A DNA stretch of 10,861 bases from CAWBKV01 sp041946675 (GTDB lineage Archaea > Halobacteriota > Methanosarcinia > Methanotrichales > Methanotrichaceae). The position numbers and the translations under genes were made by a program. Positions 1 to 6,937 of the stretch are shown piece by piece. The stretch covers positions 1 through 10,861 of the forward strand of contig JBHGAU010000083.1 of NCBI GenBank assembly GCA_041946675.1, written 5' to 3'. Position 1 is the stretch's first letter, and each line of letters opens with the position of its first letter. The notes under the pieces were generated by a model. That model had not been told where the DNA came from. It ran no database searches and worked only from the letters and a program-made list of their open reading frames with translations.

Positions 1-98
1 GCGGCAGGCTCGAGACCTGTTGTCCCTTTCAGGGACGCTTGGGTTCAAATTGGCAGGCCGAACTTAATAGACCTGCTATGAAAATCCCAACCCCGGCG
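1..98 (+). tRNA. tRNA-Ser(CGA), 5'-truncated by window edge, with T-loop intron
   Basis: This is the 3' part of a serine tRNA; the acceptor 5' strand and most of the D-arm lie left of the window. The anticodon stem is 4-8 with 16-20 and its 7-nt loop (9-15) holds anticodon CGA at 11-13, which reads UCG. A long variable arm typical of serine tRNA follows, GTCCC (22-26) pairing with GGGAC (32-36). The T-stem is TTGGG (39-43) with CCCAA (86-90), separated by the T-loop plus an intron. The acceptor 3' strand CCCCGGC is 91-97 and G98 is the discriminator, the usual serine identity base. CCA is not encoded. Removing 50-84 restores a standard seven-base T-loop TTCAAAT. Without that removal the T-arm cannot fold. 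Confidence 0.9.
50..84 (+). other. Noncanonical tRNA intron in the T-loop (bulge-helix-bulge)
   Basis: This 35-nt insertion lies between T-loop bases 59 and 60 of the tRNA. Flanking bases form a canonical archaeal bulge-helix-bulge. The outer helix is the T-stem 39-43/86-90. The 3' bulge is AAT (83-85). The central 4-bp helix is TTCA (44-47) with TGAA (79-82). The 5' bulge is AAT (48-50). The inner helix is 51-57 with 72-78, seven pairs including one G-T, closed by loop 58-71. Cleavage between the second and third bulge bases removes 50-84 exactly and leaves an intact tRNA. Such motifs are cut by the archaeal splicing endonuclease. Introns away from position 37/38 usually need an endonuclease with relaxed specificity. 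Confidence 0.88.
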
Positions 99-110
99 CT
101 GGTATTCACG

Positions 111-119
111 GAAAATATT
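111..119 (+). promoter_or_regulatory. Possible TATA box for the L40e gene
   Basis: The A/T-only stretch AAAATATTA lies about 27-34 bases upstream of the L40e ATG. That spacing would fit a transcript with little or no leader. A GGAG at 128-131 could instead be a distant Shine-Dalgarno element. No BRE is obvious, so this is only a candidate. Confidence 0.3.
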
Positions 120-145
120 AGAGGTAAGGAGAAGAACTGATTATT

Positions 146-295
146 ATGGCCAGATTTCCAGAGGCAGAAAACAGGATTTTGAATATCAAGATTTGCATGC
201 GCTGCAATGCGAGAAACCCAATTAGAGCCACAAGATGCCGTAAGTGCGGCTATCACGGCTTGAGGATGAAGTCCAAGGAGAGCAAGTCCGCATAA
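146..295 (+). CDS. rpl40e: 50S ribosomal protein L40e
   Basis: This is a 49-residue protein, the usual size of archaeal L40e. It begins MARFPEAENR and is rich in Arg and Lys. Two CxxC pairs (C17/C20 and C31/C34) form the zinc ribbon, within the typical CMRCNARNP and CRKCG signatures. It is a small zinc-binding component of the large ribosomal subunit, homologous to the ribosomal part of eukaryotic ubiquitin-L40 fusions; no ubiquitin moiety is present. The ATG at 146 gives the family's normal N-terminus. It starts 47 bases after the tRNA-Ser and ends two bases before the GGGP synthase start, which suggests co-transcription. Confidence 0.92.
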   Translation: MARFPEAENRILNIKICMRCNARNPIRATRCRKCGYHGLRMKSKESKSA

Positions 296-297
296 GT

Positions 298-1059
298 ATG
301 ATTGCCGCAGGCAGAGTTGAGGAATGGCTCAATAATGCCGTAAGAAATCGTGGCGCTGCACATTTAACGTTAATAGACCCCGATTCTCAGAGCCCTACAG
401 AGGCAGCCCGAATAGCGGAAGCTGCAGCGCTTGGAGAAACAGATGCCATCATGGTTGGTGGGTCTGTTGGCTCCGCAGGGCTGCTGCTATATGACACTGT
501 TGAGAAGATAAAGCAGAAGACGGATCTTCCAGTCGTTCTCTTTCCGAGCAGCGTAGCAGGGCTCTGTGAGAATGCGGATGCAGTTTTCTTCATGAGCCTT
601 CTAAATTCGAGGTCTACGAGCTATATAATTGAAAATCAGGCCCTTGGGGCCCCTTTAATTCTGCGCTATAGACTTGAGCCCATACCCATGGCCTATATCA
701 TAATCGAGCCGGGCGGCACCGTCGGCTGGGTGGGAGATGCACGCGCAATCCCGCGCAGAAAGCCTGAACTGGCTGCCGCTTATGCGCTGGCTGCAAAATA
801 TATGGGCATGAGGCTTATCTACCTTGAAGCAGGATCGGGCGCAGATTCGCCAGTTCCGGCTCGTATGGTTGAAGCAGTTAAGAAGGCGCTCGGAGAAGTT
901 TCCCTTATCGTGGGCGGCGGAATCAGAAGCGGCGCCGCTGCAGCAGAGCTTGTGAAAGCAGGCGCCGATATGATCGTCACAGGCACTGCAATCGAGCTTA
1001 GCGATAACGTGACGACATTTGTATCCGATGTGACAGAATCGATACATAGGCAATCATGA
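298..1059 (+). CDS. Geranylgeranylglyceryl phosphate synthase
   Basis: GGGP synthase (EC 2.5.1.41) joins sn-glycerol-1-phosphate to geranylgeranyl diphosphate, forming the first ether bond of archaeal membrane lipids. The 253-residue TIM barrel is of normal family length. Visible signatures are LIDPD (25-29), the YLEAGSGA phosphate/diphosphate region (175-182), GGGIRSG (206-212) and VTGTAIE (227-233). The frame stays open upstream to 244, but that would overlap L40e. ATG 298 lies just after the L40e stop, with AAGGAG at 275-280, and gives the expected N-terminus. The stop overlaps the start of the downstream peptidase (ATGA), pointing to translational coupling. Confidence 0.93.
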   Translation: MIAAGRVEEWLNNAVRNRGAAHLTLIDPDSQSPTEAARIAEAAALGETDAIMVGGSVGSAGLLLYDTVEKIKQKTDLPVVLFPSSVAGLCENADAVFFMSLLNSRSTSYIIENQALGAPLILRYRLEPIPMAYIIIEPGGTVGWVGDARAIPRRKPELAAAYALAAKYMGMRLIYLEAGSGADSPVPARMVEAVKKALGEVSLIVGGGIRSGAAAAELVKAGADMIVTGTAIELSDNVTTFVSDVTESIHRQS

Positions 1060-2195
1060 GCATGAAATCTTTTCTTGATGAGAACGGCCTCGACGGTTTC
1101 CTATTCGTCGGAGATAGCCTTTGCAGCACTGATATGTATTATCTCTCTCACTTCTTCGCGACGGACCGATTCACCCTTCTGGCCGCAGGTAAGACCTCAT
1201 TGCTCGTTTCCGGTATGGAACTGGGGCGGGCCTGGAAGGAATCCTGTGTCGATGAGGTTGTCAGCACTTCGGACTACAATATAATGGATAGGCTGAAATC
1301 TCTTGGGAAGCCCGATGAGGCATATTTAGGGGTTCTCAGGGATTTCTTAAGAGATCGCGGCATAAAGAGGCTTGGAATTCCTTTCAGGTTCCCATGCCAG
1401 CTTTACAGGCGTTTATCCGAGATCTTTGAGGTATCTATACTGGAAAGCCCTGTTTTACAGTGGCGGGCCGTCAAAAGCGAATGGGAGATAGAGGCAATAA
1501 AATCTGTGCAAAGCTCCTGTGAGGCTGCAATGCGACTTGCTGTAGATCTAATATCGAGATCGGAGCCCTCCGGAGAGAAGCTTATTCTGAATGGAGAGAC
1601 TCTGACATCGGAGCGAGTAAGAGGGGCAATAGAGGTTTTGCTGCTTGAAAGAGGATGCGATGCCGTTGATACTATAGTTGCAGGCGGTCTTATGGCCGCA
1701 GACCCTCATGCACGCGGGGTTGGGCCGCTCCCGGCGAATGCTCCTATTGTAATAGATATTTTTCCGCGGTCCAAAAGCACCAGGTACTTCGCTGATATGA
1801 CGAGAACTGTGCTGCGAGGAGAGGCATCGCGAGAGGTAAAAGAAATGTATGATGCAGTCCTTGCGGCACAACTGAGGGGACTTCAGGCCATTCATTCGGG
1901 CGCATCCGGCAAGGATGTTCACATGCGAGTGTGTCAGGCCTTTGATGAGCGCGGCTATTCTGAAAGAGAGGGCAAAGGATTTACGCATTCCACAGGACAT
2001 GGAGTGGGCCTCGATGTTCATGAGAGACCGTCTCTGAGCGAGGCCGGCGAGATCCTTGAGACAAATAATGTAGTTACAGTAGAGCCCGGATTATATTATC
2101 CCGAGATCGGCGGTATAAGGCTTGAGGATCTGGTTGTAGTGACTGAGCTGGCCTGCAATAATTTAACCCATTTCAATAGGCAGCTTATCGTTTGA
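1056..2195 (+). CDS. M24B family Xaa-Pro peptidase (PepQ/PepP-like)
   Basis: This 379-residue cytoplasmic metallopeptidase of the creatinase/prolidase type is expected to remove or split residues next to proline. Residues 1-135 form the creatinase-like N-terminal domain and about 140-375 the pita-bread catalytic domain. The five expected metal ligands are visible: D234 and D247 (with a longer spacing than the D-x10-D of many homologues), H315 in HSTGHGVG, E343 in VEPG and E357 in RLED. H322 in LDVHE matches the conserved second histidine. All key residues are present, so it is probably active. ATG 1056 overlaps the GGGP synthase stop; a second ATG at 1062 is possible. Exact substrate (dipeptide or longer N-terminus) cannot be read from sequence. 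Confidence 0.88.
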   Translation: MSMKSFLDENGLDGFLFVGDSLCSTDMYYLSHFFATDRFTLLAAGKTSLLVSGMELGRAWKESCVDEVVSTSDYNIMDRLKSLGKPDEAYLGVLRDFLRDRGIKRLGIPFRFPCQLYRRLSEIFEVSILESPVLQWRAVKSEWEIEAIKSVQSSCEAAMRLAVDLISRSEPSGEKLILNGETLTSERVRGAIEVLLLERGCDAVDTIVAGGLMAADPHARGVGPLPANAPIVIDIFPRSKSTRYFADMTRTVLRGEASREVKEMYDAVLAAQLRGLQAIHSGASGKDVHMRVCQAFDERGYSEREGKGFTHSTGHGVGLDVHERPSLSEAGEILETNNVVTVEPGLYYPEIGGIRLEDLVVVTELACNNLTHFNRQLIV

Positions 2196-2280
2196 TAACA
2201 TTAAATAATAGTATTGGCAGTATTATCATTAATTCGTATAGAATTTCATATAGCATCACCAATATCATCAGAGGCAAACC

Positions 2281-3156
2281 ATGGAACAAGATGTGCTTGA
2301 AAAATATAGGAAGGCTGGAAGAATTCTGGCAGAGGTGATGAAGGAAGCCGGGCCTAAAATAAACGTAGATGTACCGCTTATCGAGATTGCAGAATTTGTT
2401 GAGGGATCGATAAGATCGAAGGGCGCAGAGCCTGCATTCCCTTGCAACATCTCACTGGATAGAGCTGCAGCCCATTATACCCCCAAGCCGAAGGATGAGA
2501 TCACCTTCAAAGAGAATATGGTCAAGCTGGACATAGGCGTGCACGTCGACGGCTATATAGCCGATGCTGCCATAACGGTTGACCTGAGCGGCCACGCCCA
2601 TCTGGCGAACGCGTCCAGGGCAGCATTGGAAGCTGCGATAGAGCTCGTCAGGCCTGGCGCTAATACTTCCGATATTGGCTCTGCCATCGAGCAGACGATA
2701 ATAGGCTACGGCTACAAACCCGTTTCAAATCTAACTGGCCATGGACTTGAGAGATACGATGCGCACTCCGAGCCCGTAGTGCCAAATAAAGCGGTTGGAA
2801 AAGGCACCATACTGAAGGAAGGCGATGCAATTGCCATAGAGCCATTTGCAACAGATGGTTCCGGCAGAATATCTGAGGCACCCATAACCGAGATATACGG
2901 ATTTTTGGCCAGAAGGCCGATAAGATCCCCCGAGGCCAGGGATCTAATGAAGAATATTGAAGAGGATTACAAAACACTGCCCTTTGCTCGCAGGTGGCTC
3001 ACGGGAGATAGGGCAGAATATGCATTAATGCAACTCATCAGATCTGGAGTTGTGCATAGGTATCCTGTGCTATGGGAGATTGAAGGCGCTCTCGTCTCAC
3101 AGGCTGAACATACGGTCATAGTCACCGAGGATGGCTGTGAGGTCATAACAAGATAA
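2281..3156 (+). CDS. map: Methionine aminopeptidase, type II (archaeal M24A)
   Basis: This enzyme removes the initiator methionine from new proteins. At 291 residues it matches archaeal type II MetAPs. Metal ligands visible are D84 and D95 in LDIGVHVDGYIAD, H154 in LTGHGLERY, E187 in IEPFA and E276 in QAEHTVIV. H65 in AAHYTP and H162 in AHS match conserved active-site histidines. The type II insertion of about 60 residues, rich in helices, lies between E187 and E276. It follows the M24B gene by 85 bases, so two M24 enzymes are adjacent. A GAGG at 2271-2274 stands 6 bases before the ATG. A weak A/T box (TTCATATA, about 2245-2252) may give it its own promoter. Confidence 0.95.
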   Translation: MEQDVLEKYRKAGRILAEVMKEAGPKINVDVPLIEIAEFVEGSIRSKGAEPAFPCNISLDRAAAHYTPKPKDEITFKENMVKLDIGVHVDGYIADAAITVDLSGHAHLANASRAALEAAIELVRPGANTSDIGSAIEQTIIGYGYKPVSNLTGHGLERYDAHSEPVVPNKAVGKGTILKEGDAIAIEPFATDGSGRISEAPITEIYGFLARRPIRSPEARDLMKNIEEDYKTLPFARRWLTGDRAEYALMQLIRSGVVHRYPVLWEIEGALVSQAEHTVIVTEDGCEVITR

Positions 3157-3402
3157 CAAGGGTTCAATAGGTGACTTCCTCCTCGCTGTTCGGGCTGAAA
3201 CATCCGAACTCTTTCCTTGAGAACAGAAGCGAAGCAATCTGCGAAGTAGCACTTGAAGCCTCCATCGCAGTTTTAACACATCACAGAAGAATTGATGAAC
3301 TTATATAGCTAATCCAAGCAAAGCGAAAGTAATCTGAGAAGCGTACAGCTTTCATCTCCCGCCCTGTTGACTGGAGCTTTCAGCCTGCTTTCCTATAAAA
3401 TT
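3157..3402. other. Intergenic region with an unassigned TATA-like box
   Basis: No credible coding region is visible in these 246 bases between the 3' ends of the MetAP gene (+) and the DUF2150-type gene (-). A small hairpin GTTCGG (3188-3193) with CCGAAC (3204-3209), followed by a pyrimidine-rich stretch, could help terminate MetAP transcription. CTTATATA at 3300-3307 looks like a good archaeal TATA box, but no gene lies correctly downstream on either strand. An 8-base direct repeat AGCTTTCA occurs near 3347 and 3372. Confidence 0.4.
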
Positions 3403-4014
3403 TCAGAATTCCTCGCTGATATCCTCAGTGCCATCGTCTTCCTTATAGCTGGTATCTCCCAGCATGGCTGCCGAGATCGCATCTATTCCATCCATAAGCT
3501 CTGCCGTCATGCTGTAAGGCAGCTCCGAAGCCTCTGGAGGCAAATTCTCGCCACCGATCACCCTTGCGCCAACCTGGCTGAGGATATCGAAGGTCCCATC
3601 AAAGTTCTCCTGCTGCTCCTCCGCTGCTGCCCTGTCTATAAGATCCTTGAGGGATGTTTCACGATCAAAGTCTCCGGCAATATATCTCTGGCTTGAGATG
3701 AAAACTGCAGCCAGCGATGTCTTGAGAGATTCGAGCATCAGGTCAGCATCCTCACCAAGAGGCTCATGCTCCTTAAAGATGATCTCCTTGATGCCATTTA
3801 TCTCGAGCAAAGCCTCCTCTGGCGATATCACTTCACGCTCACACCGCGCGATGATCTTCAGACACGCCAGGACTACATCATCCATGATGTAAACGAAGAC
3901 TGCTCCAGCGTTCTTGTCATCGGATTGCGTGAGCTTGAAGTTGCTCTCCTTCACTTTGTTTAGCCAGTTAAGCCACCGTTTCTCAGTATAAAATTCTTCT
4001 TTCATGCCCTTCAT
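3403..4014 (-). CDS. DUF2150-type protein of unknown function
   Basis: This 203-residue, acidic, soluble protein has no signal peptide or membrane segment. The opening EEFYTEKRWLNWLNKV (about residues 6-21) matches my recollection of the DUF2150 family found mainly in methanogenic archaea. The middle (residues 40-135) is helical and leucine-rich. A methionine- and acid-rich tail ends in EDISEEF. No catalytic motif is recognised and no function is assigned. It begins seven bases after the cgi121 stop, and a GGTGAT overlapping that stop may serve as its ribosome-binding site, so the two are probably co-transcribed. A second in-frame ATG at codon 4 (4003-4005) is a possible start. Confidence 0.75.
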   Translation of the reverse strand: MKGMKEEFYTEKRWLNWLNKVKESNFKLTQSDDKNAGAVFVYIMDDVVLACLKIIARCEREVISPEEALLEINGIKEIIFKEHEPLGEDADLMLESLKTSLAAVFISSQRYIAGDFDRETSLKDLIDRAAAEEQQENFDGTFDILSQVGARVIGGENLPPEASELPYSMTAELMDGIDAISAAMLGDTSYKEDDGTEDISEEF

Positions 4015-4021
4015 TGTAATA

Positions 4022-4528
4022 TCACCGATATGTATCTACGAGGGCTACTCTCTCCAGCACAAGATCAGAGATTCTTGCCTCTCCTGCAGCCCAAAGTTCC
4101 TCCTCAGATATATTAAATACTTTCTTCACTGCTTCAGCCTTATAGATGCATCCTTTGCGATCGATCTCTATAACGCTCGATAGCTCGGAATCTTCAGGCA
4201 TGAGCTTGCCCTGTCCCGGCACAATGATGAGTCCTATTCTTTCAGTGAAATCGGAAAGCCCAATAGCGAGCGCTCTTTCGATCTGTCGCTCTCCCGACGC
4301 ATAACGCAGTATCTCCACTCCCAAATCCTTGGCAATATTTCTTCCCTCAGAGAAAGCGCTCAATGCTTTCTCTGCTGCAAAAGTGAGATGTCTCTCACTT
4401 ACTATGTTATCAGCATCAATTGCCTGGATTGTACAGCCTGTCTTGCCCTGGAGCTTACGCAAGGCTGAAACGAACTCGCCTTTATCTCTGATGATTGGCC
4501 TTCCGAAGAGGAGGCGTATGCCGTTCAT
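4022..4528 (-). CDS. cgi121: KEOPS complex subunit Cgi121
   Basis: Cgi121 is the tRNA-recruiting subunit of KEOPS (Kae1-Bud32-Cgi121-Pcc1), which makes threonylcarbamoyl-adenosine at position 37 of ANN-decoding tRNAs. In archaea it binds the tRNA 3' CCA end and activates Bud32. The 168-residue length is normal. Family signatures are HLTFAAEKALSAF (47-59), NIAKDLGVEILRYASGERQI (64-83) and a downstream GLIIVPG (99-105). The C-terminal part (121-168) is helical and ends ALVDTYR. ATG 4528 has no clear Shine-Dalgarno sequence. An A/T-rich box 25-32 bases upstream suggests a leaderless message. The DUF2150-type gene follows immediately; other KEOPS genes are not in the window. Confidence 0.88.
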   Translation of the reverse strand: MNGIRLLFGRPIIRDKGEFVSALRKLQGKTGCTIQAIDADNIVSERHLTFAAEKALSAFSEGRNIAKDLGVEILRYASGERQIERALAIGLSDFTERIGLIIVPGQGKLMPEDSELSSVIEIDRKGCIYKAEAVKKVFNISEEELWAAGEARISDLVLERVALVDTYR

Positions 4529-4551
4529 TATTGAAGATCTGATGATGAAGC

Positions 4552-4560
4552 TTAAAACTT
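4552..4560 (-). promoter_or_regulatory. Possible TATA box for cgi121
   Basis: On the - strand AGTTTTAAG lies 25-32 bases upstream of the cgi121 ATG. There is no Shine-Dalgarno sequence in between, consistent with leaderless transcription starting at the ATG. The match to the archaeal TATA consensus is only moderate. Confidence 0.3.
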
Positions 4561-4644
4561 TGCGGTTCTTAATCTTAATTTTAAGATGAAAGAGATCTAA
4601 AATCTGAGAAGGGGCAGCACATTAACTCTGCCCTATTGCTATTT

Positions 4645-5505
4645 TCAAACCATACCTGCACGCTGGAGCCGAAGTAGCGCGGCTGTATCCAGCTTCTCGC
4701 CCTGCCTGAAGTGAGTGAGGATCTCCTCTGCTTCCCGCTTGGCTACCTCTTTAGCCTTATCCTCTTTGATGTCACGGTTCTTCTTCTTCAGGCCGACAAT
4801 TACCTTCTCGAAGTCGCGGATTTCCCTCTGCGTCCTTATGAACTCTTTATGCTGTTCATCGGCAGACTCTTGAGCCTTCACAAACTCCTTGTGGGCTGCA
4901 TCCGCCTCTGCGCGTGTTTGATCAGCATCCTTGAAGGTGGCGATCATTTTATCATGGTACTCCTGGGCAAGCTCAGCATATTTTGTGACCTCATCGTGAT
5001 GCTTGGAGGCCTGATCTCTCAACCCTTGAGCCTCGTCCAGGAGCTTTCTAAGCTCCTCGTTCTTCTCAAGCTGCTCTTTTCGTGTTCTGAACTCAGCATG
5101 AAGTGCGGCGATCTTATCCACGAGCTGCTTCTCTTTGTCTGGACTGAGAACTTCAGTCTGCTGCCTGAATTCCAGGTGATCGATCTCCCTTCGCAGATCC
5201 TTTATCGATCTTTCACCAGTGAGGTTATACTTCTTGCGGATCTCATCGATCCTCGCGTAAAGCTCGTTCGTTTTCTCGTTAAATTCATCACGCAGCTTCT
5301 TTGCCTCGGCTACGTTCTTATTGTTCTCGTCCCGCAGCTTTTTAAGTTCCTGAGCCTTATCAATAAGCTCTTTGGTGGTTTTATTCAGCTCATTTCTCTT
5401 TGCGGCCCATTTGCTCGCCTCAGCATTAAGTTGGCTTCGTCTATCCTTAAATGCAAGGGACTCCTGCCTTAATTTGGCCTTTTTGTCTTCCAGTTCTGCC
5501 AGCAT
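4645..5505 (-). CDS. Archaeal coiled-coil protein (COG1340-like)
   Basis: This 286-residue, highly charged protein is almost entirely predicted coiled coil. Glu, Lys, Arg, Asp, Gln and Ala dominate, with heptad-like spacing of Leu and Ile and few prolines. Sections such as NELNKTTKELIDKAQELKKL resemble the uncharacterised archaeal coiled-coil family I recall as COG1340. An interruption near YNLTGERSIKDL may be a hinge between two coils, and the C-terminus (LLRLQRAGMV) is uncharged. There is no signal peptide. The frame is open to a GTG at 5532. I chose ATG 5505 because AGGAGG ends 11 bases before it. A structural or scaffold role is an inference from composition only. Confidence 0.82.
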   Translation of the reverse strand: MLAELEDKKAKLRQESLAFKDRRSQLNAEASKWAAKRNELNKTTKELIDKAQELKKLRDENNKNVAEAKKLRDEFNEKTNELYARIDEIRKKYNLTGERSIKDLRREIDHLEFRQQTEVLSPDKEKQLVDKIAALHAEFRTRKEQLEKNEELRKLLDEAQGLRDQASKHHDEVTKYAELAQEYHDKMIATFKDADQTRAEADAAHKEFVKAQESADEQHKEFIRTQREIRDFEKVIVGLKKKNRDIKEDKAKEVAKREAEEILTHFRQGEKLDTAALLRLQRAGMV

Positions 5506-5532
5506 CCCCCGGTTGTCCTCCTGTTCCAGCAC

Positions 5533-5932
5533 ACTGCTGGTGGTTTCGAGCTATTCCGGTTTACGGAAATGCCCCGCCCTTTGGCGAAGTGCTAATTATT
5601 GGCACTACATTTGGTGGGATTACATACTCAACCACCGATCTGATGATCTGTACTTATCTATGCTTATTCCCGGCACCGTAGCAATAAAACTGCTTGTGTC
5701 GAGACATTATTGTTACTAAAAGATAACCATCTCATAAGATCGATAAGTGTAGGCATGCTGGAAGATATGCAGATTCCCATAACGTATTAATCTTTTGGTT
5801 ATGCGAACTATTTTTGGGGCAGAATAGACGGTAGCTGACCTACCACTTCCAACAGATTAAAATAGGTGAGTAGCACTAAAGGAAAAAGGATCAATAAATA
5901 GAATAGTTATTCGCTTAGACGGAGGGATTGAT
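5533..5932. other. 400-bp divergent intergenic region with clustered hairpins
   Basis: No convincing gene is seen on either strand. Next to the coiled-coil gene, three short hairpins follow one another: TTCCG/CGGAA (5554-5568), CGCC/GGCG (5575-5586) and AGTGC/GCACT (5588-5606). They would lie in that gene's leader. The rest is A/T-rich. On the + strand ATTAAAATA (5856-5864) is a possible TATA box for the secreted-protein gene at 5933. GGAGG at 5921-5925 is its Shine-Dalgarno sequence. The reading frame of that gene is open back to 5870 but contains no ATG, GTG or TTG start. Confidence 0.5.
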
Positions 5933-6898
5933 CTGAAGAAGGTTATACTAGCGGTACTGGTCATAGTTGCTTTTATAGGTTTATCTGTGGCTGCCAAGCC
6001 GCAAACTATAGAGAGCAATACTACGTTCAACTTTGAGCAAAGCGTCCAGGGCAACGGCTACTTCATGAATTATATGTACGCCAAAGTAGGTAATCTCGCG
6101 TTCAAGAACTACGCTCATGGAAGCGGCTCAATAGATAACTCGGCAATATTAACTACGCAGAATTTGAGCAAGAATCTACATCCAGGCGACGGCGATTGGA
6201 CTGACCTTGTAACAAATTGCATCCAGTTCAAAGAGGATAACAACATGGTCTATTCTCCAATGAGAATTGCAGTCGGGAATGGATACTATGCAGCAAATCC
6301 GATCGATTACAGCTCTCTACTCAAGGAGAAGACATATGTAAAGAATTATGCAGCTGCAAGCTCAATACACCATGAGATCGAGTATGCCCATGCCATAACC
6401 AAGCAGCTGGATGTAGTTGCCAAGGAGAATTTCACTCATATCTATGATCCGCAGCTCATAGGTGTGGCAGTGACGCAGATGAAGATCAATGAGGACGTAA
6501 CCGATGGTAAGATTCACCTCGGCGTGCTGCAGGGAAGCAACACTAACGTAGCTCTTGCCGGTGATATCAGCAAGCCAATCAGCGTTGGCAACTTTGTCGA
6601 TCCAAGTGTAGGAGCAAGGGGCCTCAGAGGCGAAGCCTGGAGAAATCCTGCCATAGAGATCGATGAGGATTATTGGGGAACATACCATCTGGAGAAGAAT
6701 ATAACCCTTGAGGTACCCTACAAGAACATCATAACATCAGAGGATTGGCTGCCATGCTGCTTCGGCGGCTGGGATTCCATGAACTACTACGACCAGAAGT
6801 ACTTTGGAAAGAGTACAAAGGGCGTATTTGACTGCACATGCTATAAGACACAAAAGATAGCACAGTTCCCAGAGCCCGCAGAAGCAAAAGCCTGGTAA
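5933..6898 (+). CDS. Secreted protein with Cys-containing C-terminal block; apparent CTG start
   Basis: I do not recognise a named family or function. Read from CTG 5933, the 321-residue protein begins (M)KKVILAVLVIVAFIGLSVAA, a textbook signal peptide with probable cleavage after SVAA. GGAGG (5921-5925) stands seven bases upstream of the CTG. No ATG, GTG or TTG occurs in frame before it, and the first conventional start, GTG 5987, would delete the signal peptide. The mature part is rich in Asn, Tyr and Gly, with potential N-glycosylation sites. The C-terminal block (about 271-305) holds DWLPCCFGGWDSMNYYD and STKGVFDCTCYK, with four cysteines. This block recurs in the - strand paralogue at 9249-10218 and the remnant at 8403-8586; the rest is hardly alike. 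Extracytoplasmic location is inferred. Confidence 0.75.
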   Translation: MKKVILAVLVIVAFIGLSVAAKPQTIESNTTFNFEQSVQGNGYFMNYMYAKVGNLAFKNYAHGSGSIDNSAILTTQNLSKNLHPGDGDWTDLVTNCIQFKEDNNMVYSPMRIAVGNGYYAANPIDYSSLLKEKTYVKNYAAASSIHHEIEYAHAITKQLDVVAKENFTHIYDPQLIGVAVTQMKINEDVTDGKIHLGVLQGSNTNVALAGDISKPISVGNFVDPSVGARGLRGEAWRNPAIEIDEDYWGTYHLEKNITLEVPYKNIITSEDWLPCCFGGWDSMNYYDQKYFGKSTKGVFDCTCYKTQKIAQFPEPAEAKAW

Positions 6899-6909
6899 GA
6901 AGGATTGAA

Positions 6910-6937
6910 GGGTTAAAGGGCCAAAAGGGCAAAGGGG
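6910..6937 (+). other. G-rich tract fitting the G-quadruplex pattern
   Basis: Four G-runs (6910-6912, 6918-6920, 6927-6929, 6934-6937) are separated by A-rich loops of 5, 6 and 4 bases. This fits the G3+N1-7 pattern. It starts 11 bases after the secreted-protein stop codon and its last run forms part of the adjoining terminator hairpin, so the two structures would compete. Folding is not demonstrated. Confidence 0.45.

Noticed and set aside
51..85. Insertion in the tRNA taken as evidence of a tRNA pseudogene
   Set aside because: The flanks form an exact bulge-helix-bulge and excision restores every conserved T-arm base; a decay event would not give this.
655..1053. 132-codon - strand frame inside the GGGP synthase gene
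   Set aside because: Antisense shadow of a gene with clear family motifs; no ribosome-binding site and Cys/His-rich random composition.
3292..3337. C/D box RNA candidate (TTGATGA ... CTGA)
   Set aside because: The C box lacks the purine, C' and D' boxes are missing, and the spacing is short.
4711..5472. Long + strand open frame (253 codons), leucine- and cysteine-rich
   Set aside because: It lies wholly antisense to the coiled-coil gene; Lys/Glu-rich coiled coils often leave such hydrophobic antisense frames open. No start signal or family resemblance.
5541..5606. Possible tRNA-like element (several stems, TTCGAG)
   Set aside because: The stems do not assemble into a cloverleaf on either strand; no T-arm or anticodon arm of correct size.
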